Assembly: GCA_017354895.1 (NCBI GenBank)
Contig: CP071493.1
Coordinates: 620,001 to 684,000, forward strand
DNA: 64,000 nt
Source of the DNA: Podospora comata
Taxonomy: Eukaryota; Ascomycota; Sordariomycetes; Sordariales; Podosporaceae
Direction of reading: 5' to 3'
Under the pieces are notes generated by a model. That model had not been told where the DNA came from, searched no databases, and worked only from the letters and a program-made list of their open reading frames with translations. Positions 12,368-22,731 of the stretch are shown here, in pieces. Both the position numbers and the translations under genes were made by a program. Position 1 is the first letter of the stretch. Each line of letters opens with the position of its first letter.

Positions 12368-15300
12368 ATGTCGTCGACCACTAACCCTTATTGGGGCGAG
12401 CTCCCAGCTCCCCAGGTGAAAGCCCATCGCTTGTCTGATGACCAGCCCCAGACTCATGATAACCGCCAGTCATTGGATGTTGGCGCCCAGGCACAGGTCA
12501 GACCGAACCGCGCATCCGTTCAGACTACAAAATCAGATGCGCCGACCGAATCTACCCTGAGCCCCTTCGCATCGCCAACCGCCTCGAGCTTTCAGGGTCA
12601 GGGACTTGCTCCTCGTCCGCCATCCCTACCGTACGCCGCCAACCAATATCCACCCGAGCTCGTAGAGAACAGACGAAAGAGAAGGAGTCGCAACCTGGAA
12701 CAGGACGAAGAATACTACGCTGCAGCATTAGCAGCAGCATCATCAGCAGCAGCATCGGGCCCTCCTCCCGCTGCTCCTGACGTCCCCCGTACTGCCGCAA
12801 ACTACCGTTACCCGCCTTCGAGCAGTGGAAATAGGAATATGGATGTTGATGATTACTACAAGGCCGCCGGTCCGGAGCATCACCCGGTGTTGGACAGAGC
12901 GCAGAAGACGCTGGACGAATCCGCGCTACCTCGATCACACCGATCCAATGGCCAACCTCGCAGGACATCTGCTGCCGAGCAGAACCTCCAGAGAAGTACC
13001 AGGAGAACCTCGACGCAGGACCGATCCAGAATGTTGGCAGACGACCGTTCACCCCTTCAAAGGCTGGAACTGACCCTCGACAGTATTTCCAAAGAAGACA
13101 AACGCGCCCGCCTCGAGGCTGCTGAGAGAGCTGCCCGCAACAGAACCGGTGGAACGACCTACGATGCCGACAACATCACCCAATCGGCACGCCGACCCCG
13201 GCGGACCTCTTTGACGGCTGGAGATACACCAGAAACCCCAGGAAACCCAGGAACCCCAGGAGCCCCAGGAACCCCCTCAAGGCCGACAACCCAGCGCGCA
13301 ACCCCCGGACAGAACGGACCCCTCTCTCAGAACCCCCCAGAAGATGGACAACCGTTCAGCGCCCCAACCGACAGATCCCCGAGAGGACAGGCTTCCGACT
13401 CGCAAGCAGCCTCACCAGGTCAGTCATCAGGAATCCCACAACGGAATCTCAGCTTCCGTGAACGCGCCGCAAAGAGTGATATAAAGTTGCCAAATGATGT
13501 TGGAGATGTTGCGCCAAAAGAGACCTCGCCAGAGACCTCTCCGCCCAAGAGCGGTAGCAACAAGCTCAAAAAGAACCGGGCGAACCCAAATGACACTTGG
13601 CCCAGGAGAGTATCTGTGTCCGAGTCTGAGGCAGAGGAGGCCCGCAAGCCTCTGGAAGGCAGCCATTCGAATACACAAACAATTCACGTCGTTCCCACAA
13701 CGCCAGCCACCCCTAGATTTCCTGGAGAACCTGTACGCCTCAATGGCACGGGGACGGGATCAGTCCGATCGTCCTCACACGGGCGAAGAGACTCTATGGC
13801 CGCTGACCGCGAGTTTTACGAAGATGAAATGTACCCCCCGCGTCCCGCAAAACTCCAAAAGACGCCCAGCCAGAGGAAAGCCGATCAGATCCTCGGCCGA
13901 GTACCACCCAACACAGTTGCAGCGAATGGCGCACGGCAAGTGGGCGCTATCTCTCGGGATCAAGTATCTCCTGCGGCTCCAGTGGCCACGGCACCGGCTG
14001 TAGACAATGCCTCCCAATCTGCCCACCGTTCAGCACGAAGAGACAACCGAAGTGACAGCGAAAGTGATGACGAGGGGGGGCACCATGTGTCCAATCTTGT
14101 CTACCACGGCCGCGACAGATATGTTCCTGGCGATGGTCTCTACCAACCTACACCGTACTTGGATGAATGGCAAAAGGGCACAGTTGGTGCTCTCACGGGC
14201 GCTCTGCTGGACCTCGAGGACGTACCACCTTCGACCGCAGAGAAGGGTGGCGCAGGTAACGGGACCTGGTGGGAGTCGCCAAAGTCAAGAACTCGGGCAA
14301 GCAGCCTGTCCAGCCGGCCAAAGAAGGCTGAGGCGTTCGAGGGTGAATATGATGATACAAACGGTACGCAGACCCCTACCTCGTCAGCTTTTTACCCCAA
14401 TATCAGCGCAGTCCAAAGTGGTGATCTCAGTCGGCTGTCTGAAGGTGAAGTCGGGCGGGGTTTGACCAGCAAGAGCCAGGACCTCAAAAAGAAGGGAAAT
14501 CGAGGGAGACGCTGGGAAGGGCTACGACCCTTCAGCCCGAGCCCTGCGGATCTTGCTGCTGCTTTGACTCTGAATGATTCACGAGACAGCCTCGACTGTT
14601 TTTCGATTTGTAGTGATGCATTCTCAGGGAAAGCAGCAGTGTCCTATTCCAGTACATCGATCCCCTGCTTTTCTCCGTTCGTTATCGTCAGCATGTTGAG
14701 ATCCTGGTACTGACCTGTATCCCTTCTACAGCGCCCACACGATTCAAGCCTCCTCTCTATCTGAAGTGCGGTCCTCTGTTGAGATATTGCGGAATCCGAC
14801 ATGAGCGTGTGCCCAGCCGCTCCACCCGCGGTGCCAGCGTTGATCGTGAAATCTGGAGGGGCTCCATCATGATTGTGACCACCGACAAAGACTCATCGTA
14901 TGACATCGCCCCAACGCTGAGACTGTTTGTTCAGCCTATCGAGCTTCTGCCACTGCCACCAAAGCAGGTTCCGGGCGATGAGCCTTTGGCAGCTGAGTAT
15001 GTCGACCCCATTGCGGGACATCCCAAGCTGGGCCGAAAGGGCGAAACTCTCTATGTCAGGCCGGTCGACCATCTCGAGCCAGGACGTGATGTATCAAGAG
15101 ATGAGACCGATGATGGGCTTTTCGAAAAGACGAGAAGTCCACCTGAGGGACCTCTCCCGGGTGGTTCGGCCGATCCACCTGGCTCATTTGCTGCCCGGCG
15201 GAAGCGGGCGGAGGTGGACGGTGAGAAGGCTGGCAAGTACAAGGACGTCCGGGGCTTTAGGTTGCATGCCGAACATGGCTACACCTTCTGGAGATTCAAT

Positions 15301-17840
15301 GTTGAGATCGAGCTGCGAGACAAGCAGCAGCGCATCGCGTACCGAATCAACAGAGGCCCATCAACCGGTTTCTGGGTCCCAGCCAAGGGCCAGACCATGA
15401 ACATCATGTTCCACAGCTGCAACGGCTTCAGCATGAGCGTCAACCCCAACGAGTTCACGGGACCTGATCCGATGTGGCGCGACGTGCTTAATGCCCACCA
15501 AAGCCAGCCTTTCCATGTCATGATTGGCGGTGGTGATCAGATCTACAACGACAGGTGCATGCAAGACACCACCCTCTTCCGCAACTGGTTGATGATTAAG
15601 AATCCCATCCACAAGCACAATGCTCCTTTCTCGTCCGAATTGCAGCTGGAGCTGGAGCGCTTCTACATGGAGCGCTATGCGATGTGGTTCTCCCAGGGAT
15701 TGTTCAGCATGGCGAACTCGCAAATTCCCATGGTCAACATGTATGACGATCACGACATCATTGACGGCTTTGGCTCGTACCCCCATCACTTCATGAACTC
15801 GCCCGTATTTTCCGGGCTTGGCAATGTTGCTTTCAAGTATTACATGCTGTTCCAGCACCAGAGCATTCCCGCCGAAACCGAAAGGCACGAACCCAGCTGG
15901 ACTCTGGGTGTGAAGCCTGGGCCCTATATCAACGAGCTCAGCCGCAGCTTGTTTATGTTCTTGGGCTCCAAGGTTGCCCTGCTAGCTGTCGATGCCCGGA
16001 CCGAACGAACACGACAAGATGTCATCAACGAAGACACTTGGAAGAAGATTATGGACCGCTGCTACCAGGAGATTGACAAGGGCAAGGTTGAGCATCTTTT
16101 GGTCCTCCTTGGTGTGCCAATTGCCTACCCTCGACTGGTCTGGCTCGAGAACATGTAAGTTTCGCGCTATTAGAGAATCCCGCGCCTTTCAGAGTACTGA
16201 CATACCACAGCTTGACTTCCCGCGTCATGGATCCCATCAAGGCACTCAGCAAGATGGGCATGTTTAAGGGCCTGCTCAACCGCTTTGACGGGGGAGTCGA
16301 GGTTCTCGACGATTTGGACGACCATTGGACAGCCAAGAGCCACAAGGCTGAGCGCAAATTCGTGATTGAGGACTTGCAAGACCTGGCAGCCGACAAGTCT
16401 ATTCGCATCACGATCCTCAGCGGCGATGTTCACCTCGCCGCCATCGGGCAATTCTACTCGAACCCCAAGCTCGGCCTGGCTAAGCACAAGGACTTCAGGT
16501 ATATGCCCAACGTAATCTCGTCAGCCATTGTCAACACTCCGCCACCCGACCTGCTGGCCGATGTTCTCAACAAGCGGAACAAGGTACATCACTTTGACAA
16601 GGAGACAGACGAGGACATGATCCCCATCTTCGGGCACGGTGTAGACAGCAAGCCCCGCAATAACAAGCACTTGCTCCCGCATCGCAACTGGTGTGCCATT
16701 CGGCCGTATGTGCCTGGTCATACACCGGAGCCCACGCCAACTCAGTCCGCTTACGATCTGACACCTGACGGGTCGCCATCTCCTGCCGCCTCAAGACCTG
16801 GTCTTTTACGGAGACTATCCGGCAAGGCTCGGGCTTCTTCTTTCCGTGGTCCCGACAGCGTCGTCAAAGATCGCTCTCGCCCGCCCATCTCCAACAGCTT
16901 CTTACGAGGGCTGTCAAGCCGCGGGGGTGTTGCCAGCGCAGATGAGATAGGCAGACCAGGAACAGCCCGATCAAACAAGCTGACCCGCACAATGTCTGGC
17001 TCTTCTGTGTCGGGCCGTCTGGGCGGTCTCTTCCGCCGTCTCAGCAGCAGCTCGAAGAAGCCACGCGATGATGGTGGCATCAATGGAAACTGGGGTGCTG
17101 ACACTGACGAGGATGCCATTTACGATGACGAAACCTTGCGTCAGCGGGTTGGTGCACATCCTAGCGGTGGTGTCGGGTTACGAGGCGGTCTAGGTGATTA
17201 TCCCTCTGGCTACTCAACCCAGTCCCACAACAGCGAGTATGCCCGTGGTGATGAGAGCTACTTTACCGTCAAACCTCCGCAGCCCGTGCAATCGCATCAG
17301 CAACCGCCGCCGTACCAGCAGCACAACCCCAATCATGGCCGAAGCAAGTCGGCTACTGTCGTTGGCAGCGCTGCTCAGTACCCCAGCTCTGCTACGTCTG
17401 GGTATGCCTCCGCCTCGCAGCAGCACCACAACGAGTTTGTGCCCAAGCCTTTTAGCCGCATCCCGACGGGCTTGTCGGCCAAGCAACTGAAGCATGCGAA
17501 GGAGTTGGAGGTGGATTTGGAGGGCGGGCTGGAAGTGACGCTTAATGTGGAGATTGCGCCAAAGGACCCGAGCGGGAGCACGGTGCCGTATCGGCTTGTG
17601 GTGCCGAGGTTGTGGTATGAGTATGAGGGGGAGGAGCCGGAGGATGAGGAGGAGGAGAGGGAGGTGGAACGGGGGGTTAGGAGAGGGCAGTCTGATCATG
17701 GTCAACAGCAACAAGGAGGGGCGCTGGCTGAGGGTGGTCAGGGGCCGGTGTTTGAGAAGAAGCCTGGGGGGTTGAAGAGGTTGTTCAGTGGGCGGAGGAG
17801 GAAGTCTGTGTCTGAGGAGGGGATGGGGACGCCGGTTTAG
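12368..17840 (+). CDS. Large PhoD-like metallophosphatase
   Basis: Proposed exons: 12368-14363, 14732-16154 and 16211-17840, giving 1682 aa. The start is the first in-frame ATG and gives MSSTTNPYWGELP. Residues 1-660 are disordered. They include a Gly/Pro/Thr repeat (ETPGNPGTPGAPGTP, 13225-13275) and a conserved patch near the exon end (RYVPGDGLYQPTPYLDEWQK). After splicing the protein continues PTRFKPPLYLKCGPLLRYCG, as in fungal PhoD-like proteins. The phosphatase domain shows Asp934 (IGGGDQIYND), Asp1004 (NMYDDHDIIDGFG) and Asp1212/His1214 (ILSGDVHLAA), which are metal and active-site motifs. The C-terminal 400 residues are Ser/Arg-rich, then QLKHAKELEVDLEGGLEVTL, and end Arg/Lys-rich. PhoD enzymes hydrolyse phosphodiesters or monoesters; the physiological substrate of this large fungal form is not known to me. 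Intron 1 (368 nt) is unusual and its donor is the least certain boundary. Confidence 0.85.
13219..13285 (+). repeat. Pro/Gly/Thr-coding minisatellite inside the PhoD gene
   Basis: Imperfect tandem copies of a 9-nt unit close to gaaccccag encode TPGNPGTPGAPGTP in the disordered N-terminal region. All units keep the frame, so copy-number change would alter protein length without a frameshift. Confidence 0.7.
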
Positions 17841-19009
17841 GGGAGGATGAGATATGATGGGATGAGTGATGGGTTATGTATAAAGGAAATGAAGGATGGG
17901 ATTTGATGAAAGGGGGGTTCAATGGGTTGAATAAAATCGGGTTTCGTTGCTTGTTATACATGAAGATGTGGACGGAGTTTAAAGCGTGTTTTAGTTTATT
18001 GATCTGAGTGCAATATACACTGAGATTGGTTCTGAACTTGGCACTGGTACATGTAGTAATGGAGAGGCTTTTCCTTTGCTGAGATTTGTTGTGTTCGACC
18101 ATGCTAGCACATGTTAGAACTTTTGAGGAAGAGCACAGGTGTGTCATCTCGTCGTATTCACACTGGTCGTGCTTGGGAGTTTCCAGTCAGGCTGGACCGG
18201 AAGGATGTTGTCCCTGTATAACACCACCTCGGCAGATACGGAGTATGAGAGCCTTTAAAGGCCTCAAAGCCTGGTCCAAGGTACGTTGTAGGCTCAGCTT
18301 CGTTTCAGGTGTGACTCTGGGTGAAGTCCACAGCCTTGTGTCCGTTCCTTGTCTTGCCTGTACCTGTCTCGGTTTTCCAAACAGTTGATCACCGAAAAGA
18401 CCAAGGCCAGGAGGGGACGAGGCTCGTAAAGTGGAGACCTATCATAGTCATCATGCTGTGACAGGTGGGCTTTGGCTGTTCAGAACACAGAGGTAAAGGC
18501 TGTGAGGTAGTCCGGGCACCTACCACGATTGGATCATATCATGATCACGCCCATGTCCCTCTCGCCTCACAGACTCCTACTAGTGGACCTATACATTCCA
18601 CAGAGACCTCTATAATTCCATCTAGACCTAATCTCAACATGACAAGACTGAAAACCACCCCCAACTACCGCAACCCCATGGTCACGTTCTCAGGTAAATC
18701 ACATCCCCCCTCGCCCCCGGAAAATACAACCATCACTCAGCCCTGTGCATCCAACACCCCGCATCACAATCTATCCCACCACCGCAACCCCAACGTCAAG
18801 GACCCACGACATGTAGTAGGGCTGGCTAACCTTTACAACGTTACCTACCTATCCTAATCCGCCCAACGCCAAACTTGAAACCAAAACATCTTTCTCACCT
18901 CCCCACCTTACCAATCTTCAGCCCTATAAGCTGACAACCCATCGCACAACAGTGCCGTGAGTTCACATCTTCATAACCCCGCCGTGACCTCACCTCTGCA
19001 GATCCAACG

Positions 19010-19036
19010 GTGGTGGTGGTGGTGGTGGTGGTGGTG
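19010..19036. repeat. GGT trinucleotide microsatellite
   Basis: An uninterrupted TGG/GGT run in non-coding DNA between converging genes. Confidence 0.9.
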
Positions 19037-19276
19037 ATGGGGTGCAAGGTAGGTAGCTCAAGTGTCAGAAATAAACTCCCATAAATCTTTCACCGGCTTT
19101 TATTTCCCCGAAATCTTTGACCCATTGTTAGCTCCCGCCCGTTACGCCCGATGTGTATGCGTGTGTGTGTGTCTTCTTTTTCTCACCTTATCTCTGATTG
19201 ACAAGACTCAGCCCTGAACGGCACATCATGCACCACCGCACCCACTTGTATGCATAAGGTAGGTAGACAGTAAAAG

Positions 19277-19353
19277 CAGAGAGAGAGAGAGAGAGAGACC
19301 TGGCACAGCCCCCAACAAAAGACAACGCAACGCAACACAACGCAACGCAACGC
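19277..19353. repeat. GA dinucleotide run and adjacent CAACG pentamer tract
   Basis: GA dinucleotides occupy about 19277-19299. After 24 bases an imperfect array of CAACG/CAACA units follows (19323-19353). Both are non-coding. Confidence 0.8.
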
Positions 19354-20217
19354 CATTTGTTGGTACCGTGAAGAGAAATAGACATGGAAAATAGACAAGT
19401 GGATTGCCCTTTTTGATACTCTATCCGATCTAACTGCCATCTCACCGATCCAGACAGTTGACAGCCCTTGTCAAAAGCAGGTTTAGAGTAAAAGTACAAA
19501 CGTGAGGTGCTACCCACACACAGACACACCAGCGGGATGATGATGGGATAAGGAAAGACGGAAGAGATGGAATGACAGCTGCCACAGTCAGTCCCAGTGA
19601 TTACGTGCGCTCAGGAATCTCGCATCTAGTATTCCCGACAAAGAGGTAGGTAGGGCGGCAAAGGTTCTGTCAGATTTCCGCGCACTCGGTATGCCCATTG
19701 GCTGCGGTCATGCTTATTCGCATCTCTTTTTGGGTGGGTGCGTTGTGATCAACCCACCACCTTCACAGCCCCTACCTACCGTAAGGCTCGGTCACCAAGA
19801 TGGATAGCACACCTCACTGTGACTAACGTTGTTATAAAAGGTTTTGTAAAAGGTAGATTTGTTGTAAATGGTGGTGATAAAGATATGTCGAATGTCAAGT
19901 ATATACATAAAATCGATTTTTGTCGAAAAAAAGAAATGATAAATAAAATCCCATGCAATACTCCATGATAATGCTGGTTTGACGAGAGAAAAATAACCCC
20001 TTCCCCTCCCAGGTGGAAAAAAAATCCAAAAAGAATCGAGAGAATGTAATGGTATCTCACCCCCAAATCCTGGATAAACCCCATGCCTTGCCTTTGCCTA
20101 CCTATCCAATATTCCAAAATATGAATGAAACGCCATCCAAAGAGTTGCCTCCTGCCCCATCCCTCCAAGCAAAACTCCCTGTAAATGATAATATCCAAAC
20201 AAACCACACAAAAGAAA

Positions 20218-22731
20218 TCAAAGAGAGACATGCTCAGTATGCCAAACCAAAAAGTCCCTCGCATCATGGCTCATGTTGTACCCCATCGGCACCGGCACCT
20301 CGTTCCCATGCACATCGTGCGTCAGCACCAACTCCATCATCGGGCTCTGCGGCAGGCTCTGCATGCTGTCCGTGCTGTTCGGCCTCTTTGCCGAATCAAT
20401 CGCCAGCCCATTCACATTCTTGTCTTTATCCGAAAACGACTGGCCCATGCTAAACGTCCCACTGCTCACACTCCTCCGGTGTTTCTTGTGAAACTCTGGC
20501 GGGGCCAACACTCTACTGGCGATGGAGCTATTCCTCGCAGCGCTGGACCCAGTCTTGGAGGGTGAGTCGCCCATGGGGGGGTCGATCCTCACTATCCCGG
20601 GACTGCGCTGTCCGCTGATGATGACGGTTCGGGGGCTGCTGTTGGGAGTTGACGAGGTGTTTGATGACGGGGAAAGACCGGGTGTTCGAGGCTCGACAGA
20701 ATGAGCATCAGGTGCGTGGCCCTCGCTGGGTCGGCGGTTGCTGCTCTCTTTTGATGCGCTTGGTCGTCGCTCCGTAGATGTGACGAGTCCACCCGCGGAA
20801 ACAAACCCAAACCCGGTGAACCAGTTGTAGATCTCATCCAGCTCGTCCAGCTCCATGTCCGAGGGCTTGGAGTAGTCGGTTGGCTCGCTGAAAAAGTCGC
20901 CCGCGCCCCCCAAGATTGCCATCTGAAAGGCTGTCCAGTCCAGAGTGTCGTCCACAGCGGCTGCCAGCTTGCCGATCGGGAGGTCGGCCTTGGCCAGCCG
21001 GACCGGACCGTGCCTGAAGGTTGGGTGGGTCATGGTGTAAGGGGTGCTGTCGAGATAAACGTAGTCGTCGGTGTTGGCCCTGGTCGTCACTCCGGGCGGC
21101 AGCGGCGTCGAGGTTGGTGACAGGATGATGTTTGCGTCATCAGGTCCTGTTGCAATAATCTCGGGGATCGTCGGGAGCGGCGGCAGAGTCTTGCTCGGAA
21201 GTCGGCGATGCATCGAGGGTTTCTCCTGCGTTGGCACAGGCGTCGTTGGCGTCACCGGCTCGTCGCCAATAATCATGATCGGCAGGTCTCCCTCCTCCTC
21301 GTCATCTTCCAGTCCTGCAGTGGGCGAATCGTGCCTTTGCTCGCCATCCTCCTCCACAGGTTTCTGTTCCGGTTCCTTGTGTTCCGGTTCGATTTCCCTG
21401 GCCTGCTCCAGTGTCTGGGCCGCTCTGGATGTTTGACAGTCTTCCCGCTTGATTTCTGACCCCTTGTTGGCAGCAGATGCACGTGGTGCGACCGAATCCT
21501 CGGCCGCTGCTGCTGACTCGTCGAGGCTCAGGGGTTCGATGGGAGCCGGGGTAGTGGCTGTGCTCTTCTTGTCGACGTGTGTAACACCCAATTCAGGAGA
21601 TCTCGTCCACTGCGCGGCGCGGCTCATTCTGATTTCTCGCAACGTGCTCTCGGGAAGCATCTCGTCGGCCTCGAGGCGGTGGAAAATGCGAATTGTGAAC
21701 AGGTCTTTGGCGCTTTCTGTCAGTTGCCACATGGAAGACTGCCGTCTCGCTGGCTGTACCGGCCTTCTTCGGGCCTTCTTGGATTTTGCTCGCTTTGGCC
21801 GCGAGGTAGATGGCAGCCGAGCTGGTGTCGGCGATGGAGGAGTTTTGGCTGTTGCCTTGATGGGCGACTTGACTGATCTGACCGACTTTGTCGACCTCAG
21901 TGAATTCGATCCTTGACTCCGCCTCTGTGATTTCCTGCGAGCCATTGCTGGCGACATGGGAGTTGATTGCCTCGGTTTGGCGAATTTTGCCAATTGAGCG
22001 TCTGTAAGCTTTGCATCGCTGAACGATTGCTGCGGCTTGAATGCCTGCTCTGTCTCATGGAGGAGCTGCATGACGTCCTTGGAAAACAGCTTCGGTGTGT
22101 CCATTTGTGATGACGGTGTTCCTAATGGCCCGGCCTCGAGGACTGACCTGGGGGCCGTCTCGTTGCTGGCCTTCGCCGCAACATCGGCCGGTATTGAAGG
22201 CGATTCGGGAAACATTTCGGCTTGTTGAGGTGGTGATGAGGGCGGTGTCAACTGGGGATAGTCCCGAAACGAGTGCGAACATGTTGGGCTTCTTCCGCGT
22301 CGTCGCGGCGAATCGACCAATTGCTGAGGTGAAAGCAGCGGGCTTCTCTGGGGGCTTCTTTGAGGACTTCTTTGAGGACTGCCATGAGGACTCGCCAGGG
22401 GACTCCGCGTCGGCCGGCGAGGAGGCGAGCAACGTGAGCCCACATGTTCCGTGCCATTGTCGTAATTGCACAAAGAACTTGTTGACGACTGTGGCGTGTC
22501 TGGTAATGGTGGAATTCCAATGATGTTGTGAAGGTCCTCACTCCGTCTGATATCGATGCTCGGTTTCGACCTCTTCATTAAGCCCTTTGGTGGCATCCAT
22601 GTCTTGATCCTGCTGAGGGTGTCCATCTCCTCGTCGTCGTGGTTGAAATAGGAGCCTTCAATGTCCTCGCCGTCTTCGGCCTTCTTCTGGGTTATCAGTT
22701 TCCTGATCTTGAAAGGGGACCGGGGCAACAT
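20218..22731 (-). CDS. Conserved hypothetical protein, mostly disordered
   Basis: A single uninterrupted frame of 837 aa beginning MLPRSPFKIRKLITQKKAED. I do not recognise a named family. A Ser/Pro-rich region contains tandem SPQRSPQRSPLLSPQ motifs (plus strand about 22325-22385). A basic segment (RPKRAKSKKARRRPVQPARR) could be a nuclear signal. It is followed by MWQLTESAKDLFTIRIFHRL, which looks like a short folded element. Near the C-terminus comes the most ordered part (LDWTAFQMAILGGAGDFFSE to LDEIYNWFTGFGFVSAG). The protein ends GYNMSHDARDFLVWHTEHVSL. A nuclear regulatory role is only a guess from the basic patch and SP sites. The start follows a CAACATG context. The long open frame with sustained codon bias supports a real gene. 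Confidence 0.75.
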   Translation of the reverse strand: MLPRSPFKIRKLITQKKAEDGEDIEGSYFNHDDEEMDTLSRIKTWMPPKGLMKRSKPSIDIRRSEDLHNIIGIPPLPDTPQSSTSSLCNYDNGTEHVGSRCSPPRRPTRSPLASPHGSPQRSPQRSPQRSPLLSPQQLVDSPRRRGRSPTCSHSFRDYPQLTPPSSPPQQAEMFPESPSIPADVAAKASNETAPRSVLEAGPLGTPSSQMDTPKLFSKDVMQLLHETEQAFKPQQSFSDAKLTDAQLAKFAKPRQSTPMSPAMARRKSQRRSQGSNSLRSTKSVRSVKSPIKATAKTPPSPTPARLPSTSRPKRAKSKKARRRPVQPARRQSSMWQLTESAKDLFTIRIFHRLEADEMLPESTLREIRMSRAAQWTRSPELGVTHVDKKSTATTPAPIEPLSLDESAAAAEDSVAPRASAANKGSEIKREDCQTSRAAQTLEQAREIEPEHKEPEQKPVEEDGEQRHDSPTAGLEDDEEEGDLPIMIIGDEPVTPTTPVPTQEKPSMHRRLPSKTLPPLPTIPEIIATGPDDANIILSPTSTPLPPGVTTRANTDDYVYLDSTPYTMTHPTFRHGPVRLAKADLPIGKLAAAVDDTLDWTAFQMAILGGAGDFFSEPTDYSKPSDMELDELDEIYNWFTGFGFVSAGGLVTSTERRPSASKESSNRRPSEGHAPDAHSVEPRTPGLSPSSNTSSTPNSSPRTVIISGQRSPGIVRIDPPMGDSPSKTGSSAARNSSIASRVLAPPEFHKKHRRSVSSGTFSMGQSFSDKDKNVNGLAIDSAKRPNSTDSMQSLPQSPMMELVLTHDVHGNEVPVPMGYNMSHDARDFLVWHTEHVSL

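Larger units (their letters stand above)
17841..20217. other. Intergenic, convergent (PhoD phosphatase / hypothetical), several microsatellites
   Basis: 2.4 kb without a supportable gene. It carries a GGT run (about 19010-19036), a GT run (19158-19172), a GA run (19277-19299) and a CAACG-type pentamer tract (19323-19353). The stretch 19840-19980 is AT-richer and probably belongs to the 3' UTR of the minus-strand gene. A 130-codon frame at 18465-18857 shows no domain or coding bias. Confidence 0.5.

Noticed and set aside
18465-18857. 130-codon ORF between the PhoD gene and the disordered protein
   Set aside because: No domain, no splice context, Pro/Thr/His-rich from CA-rich DNA.
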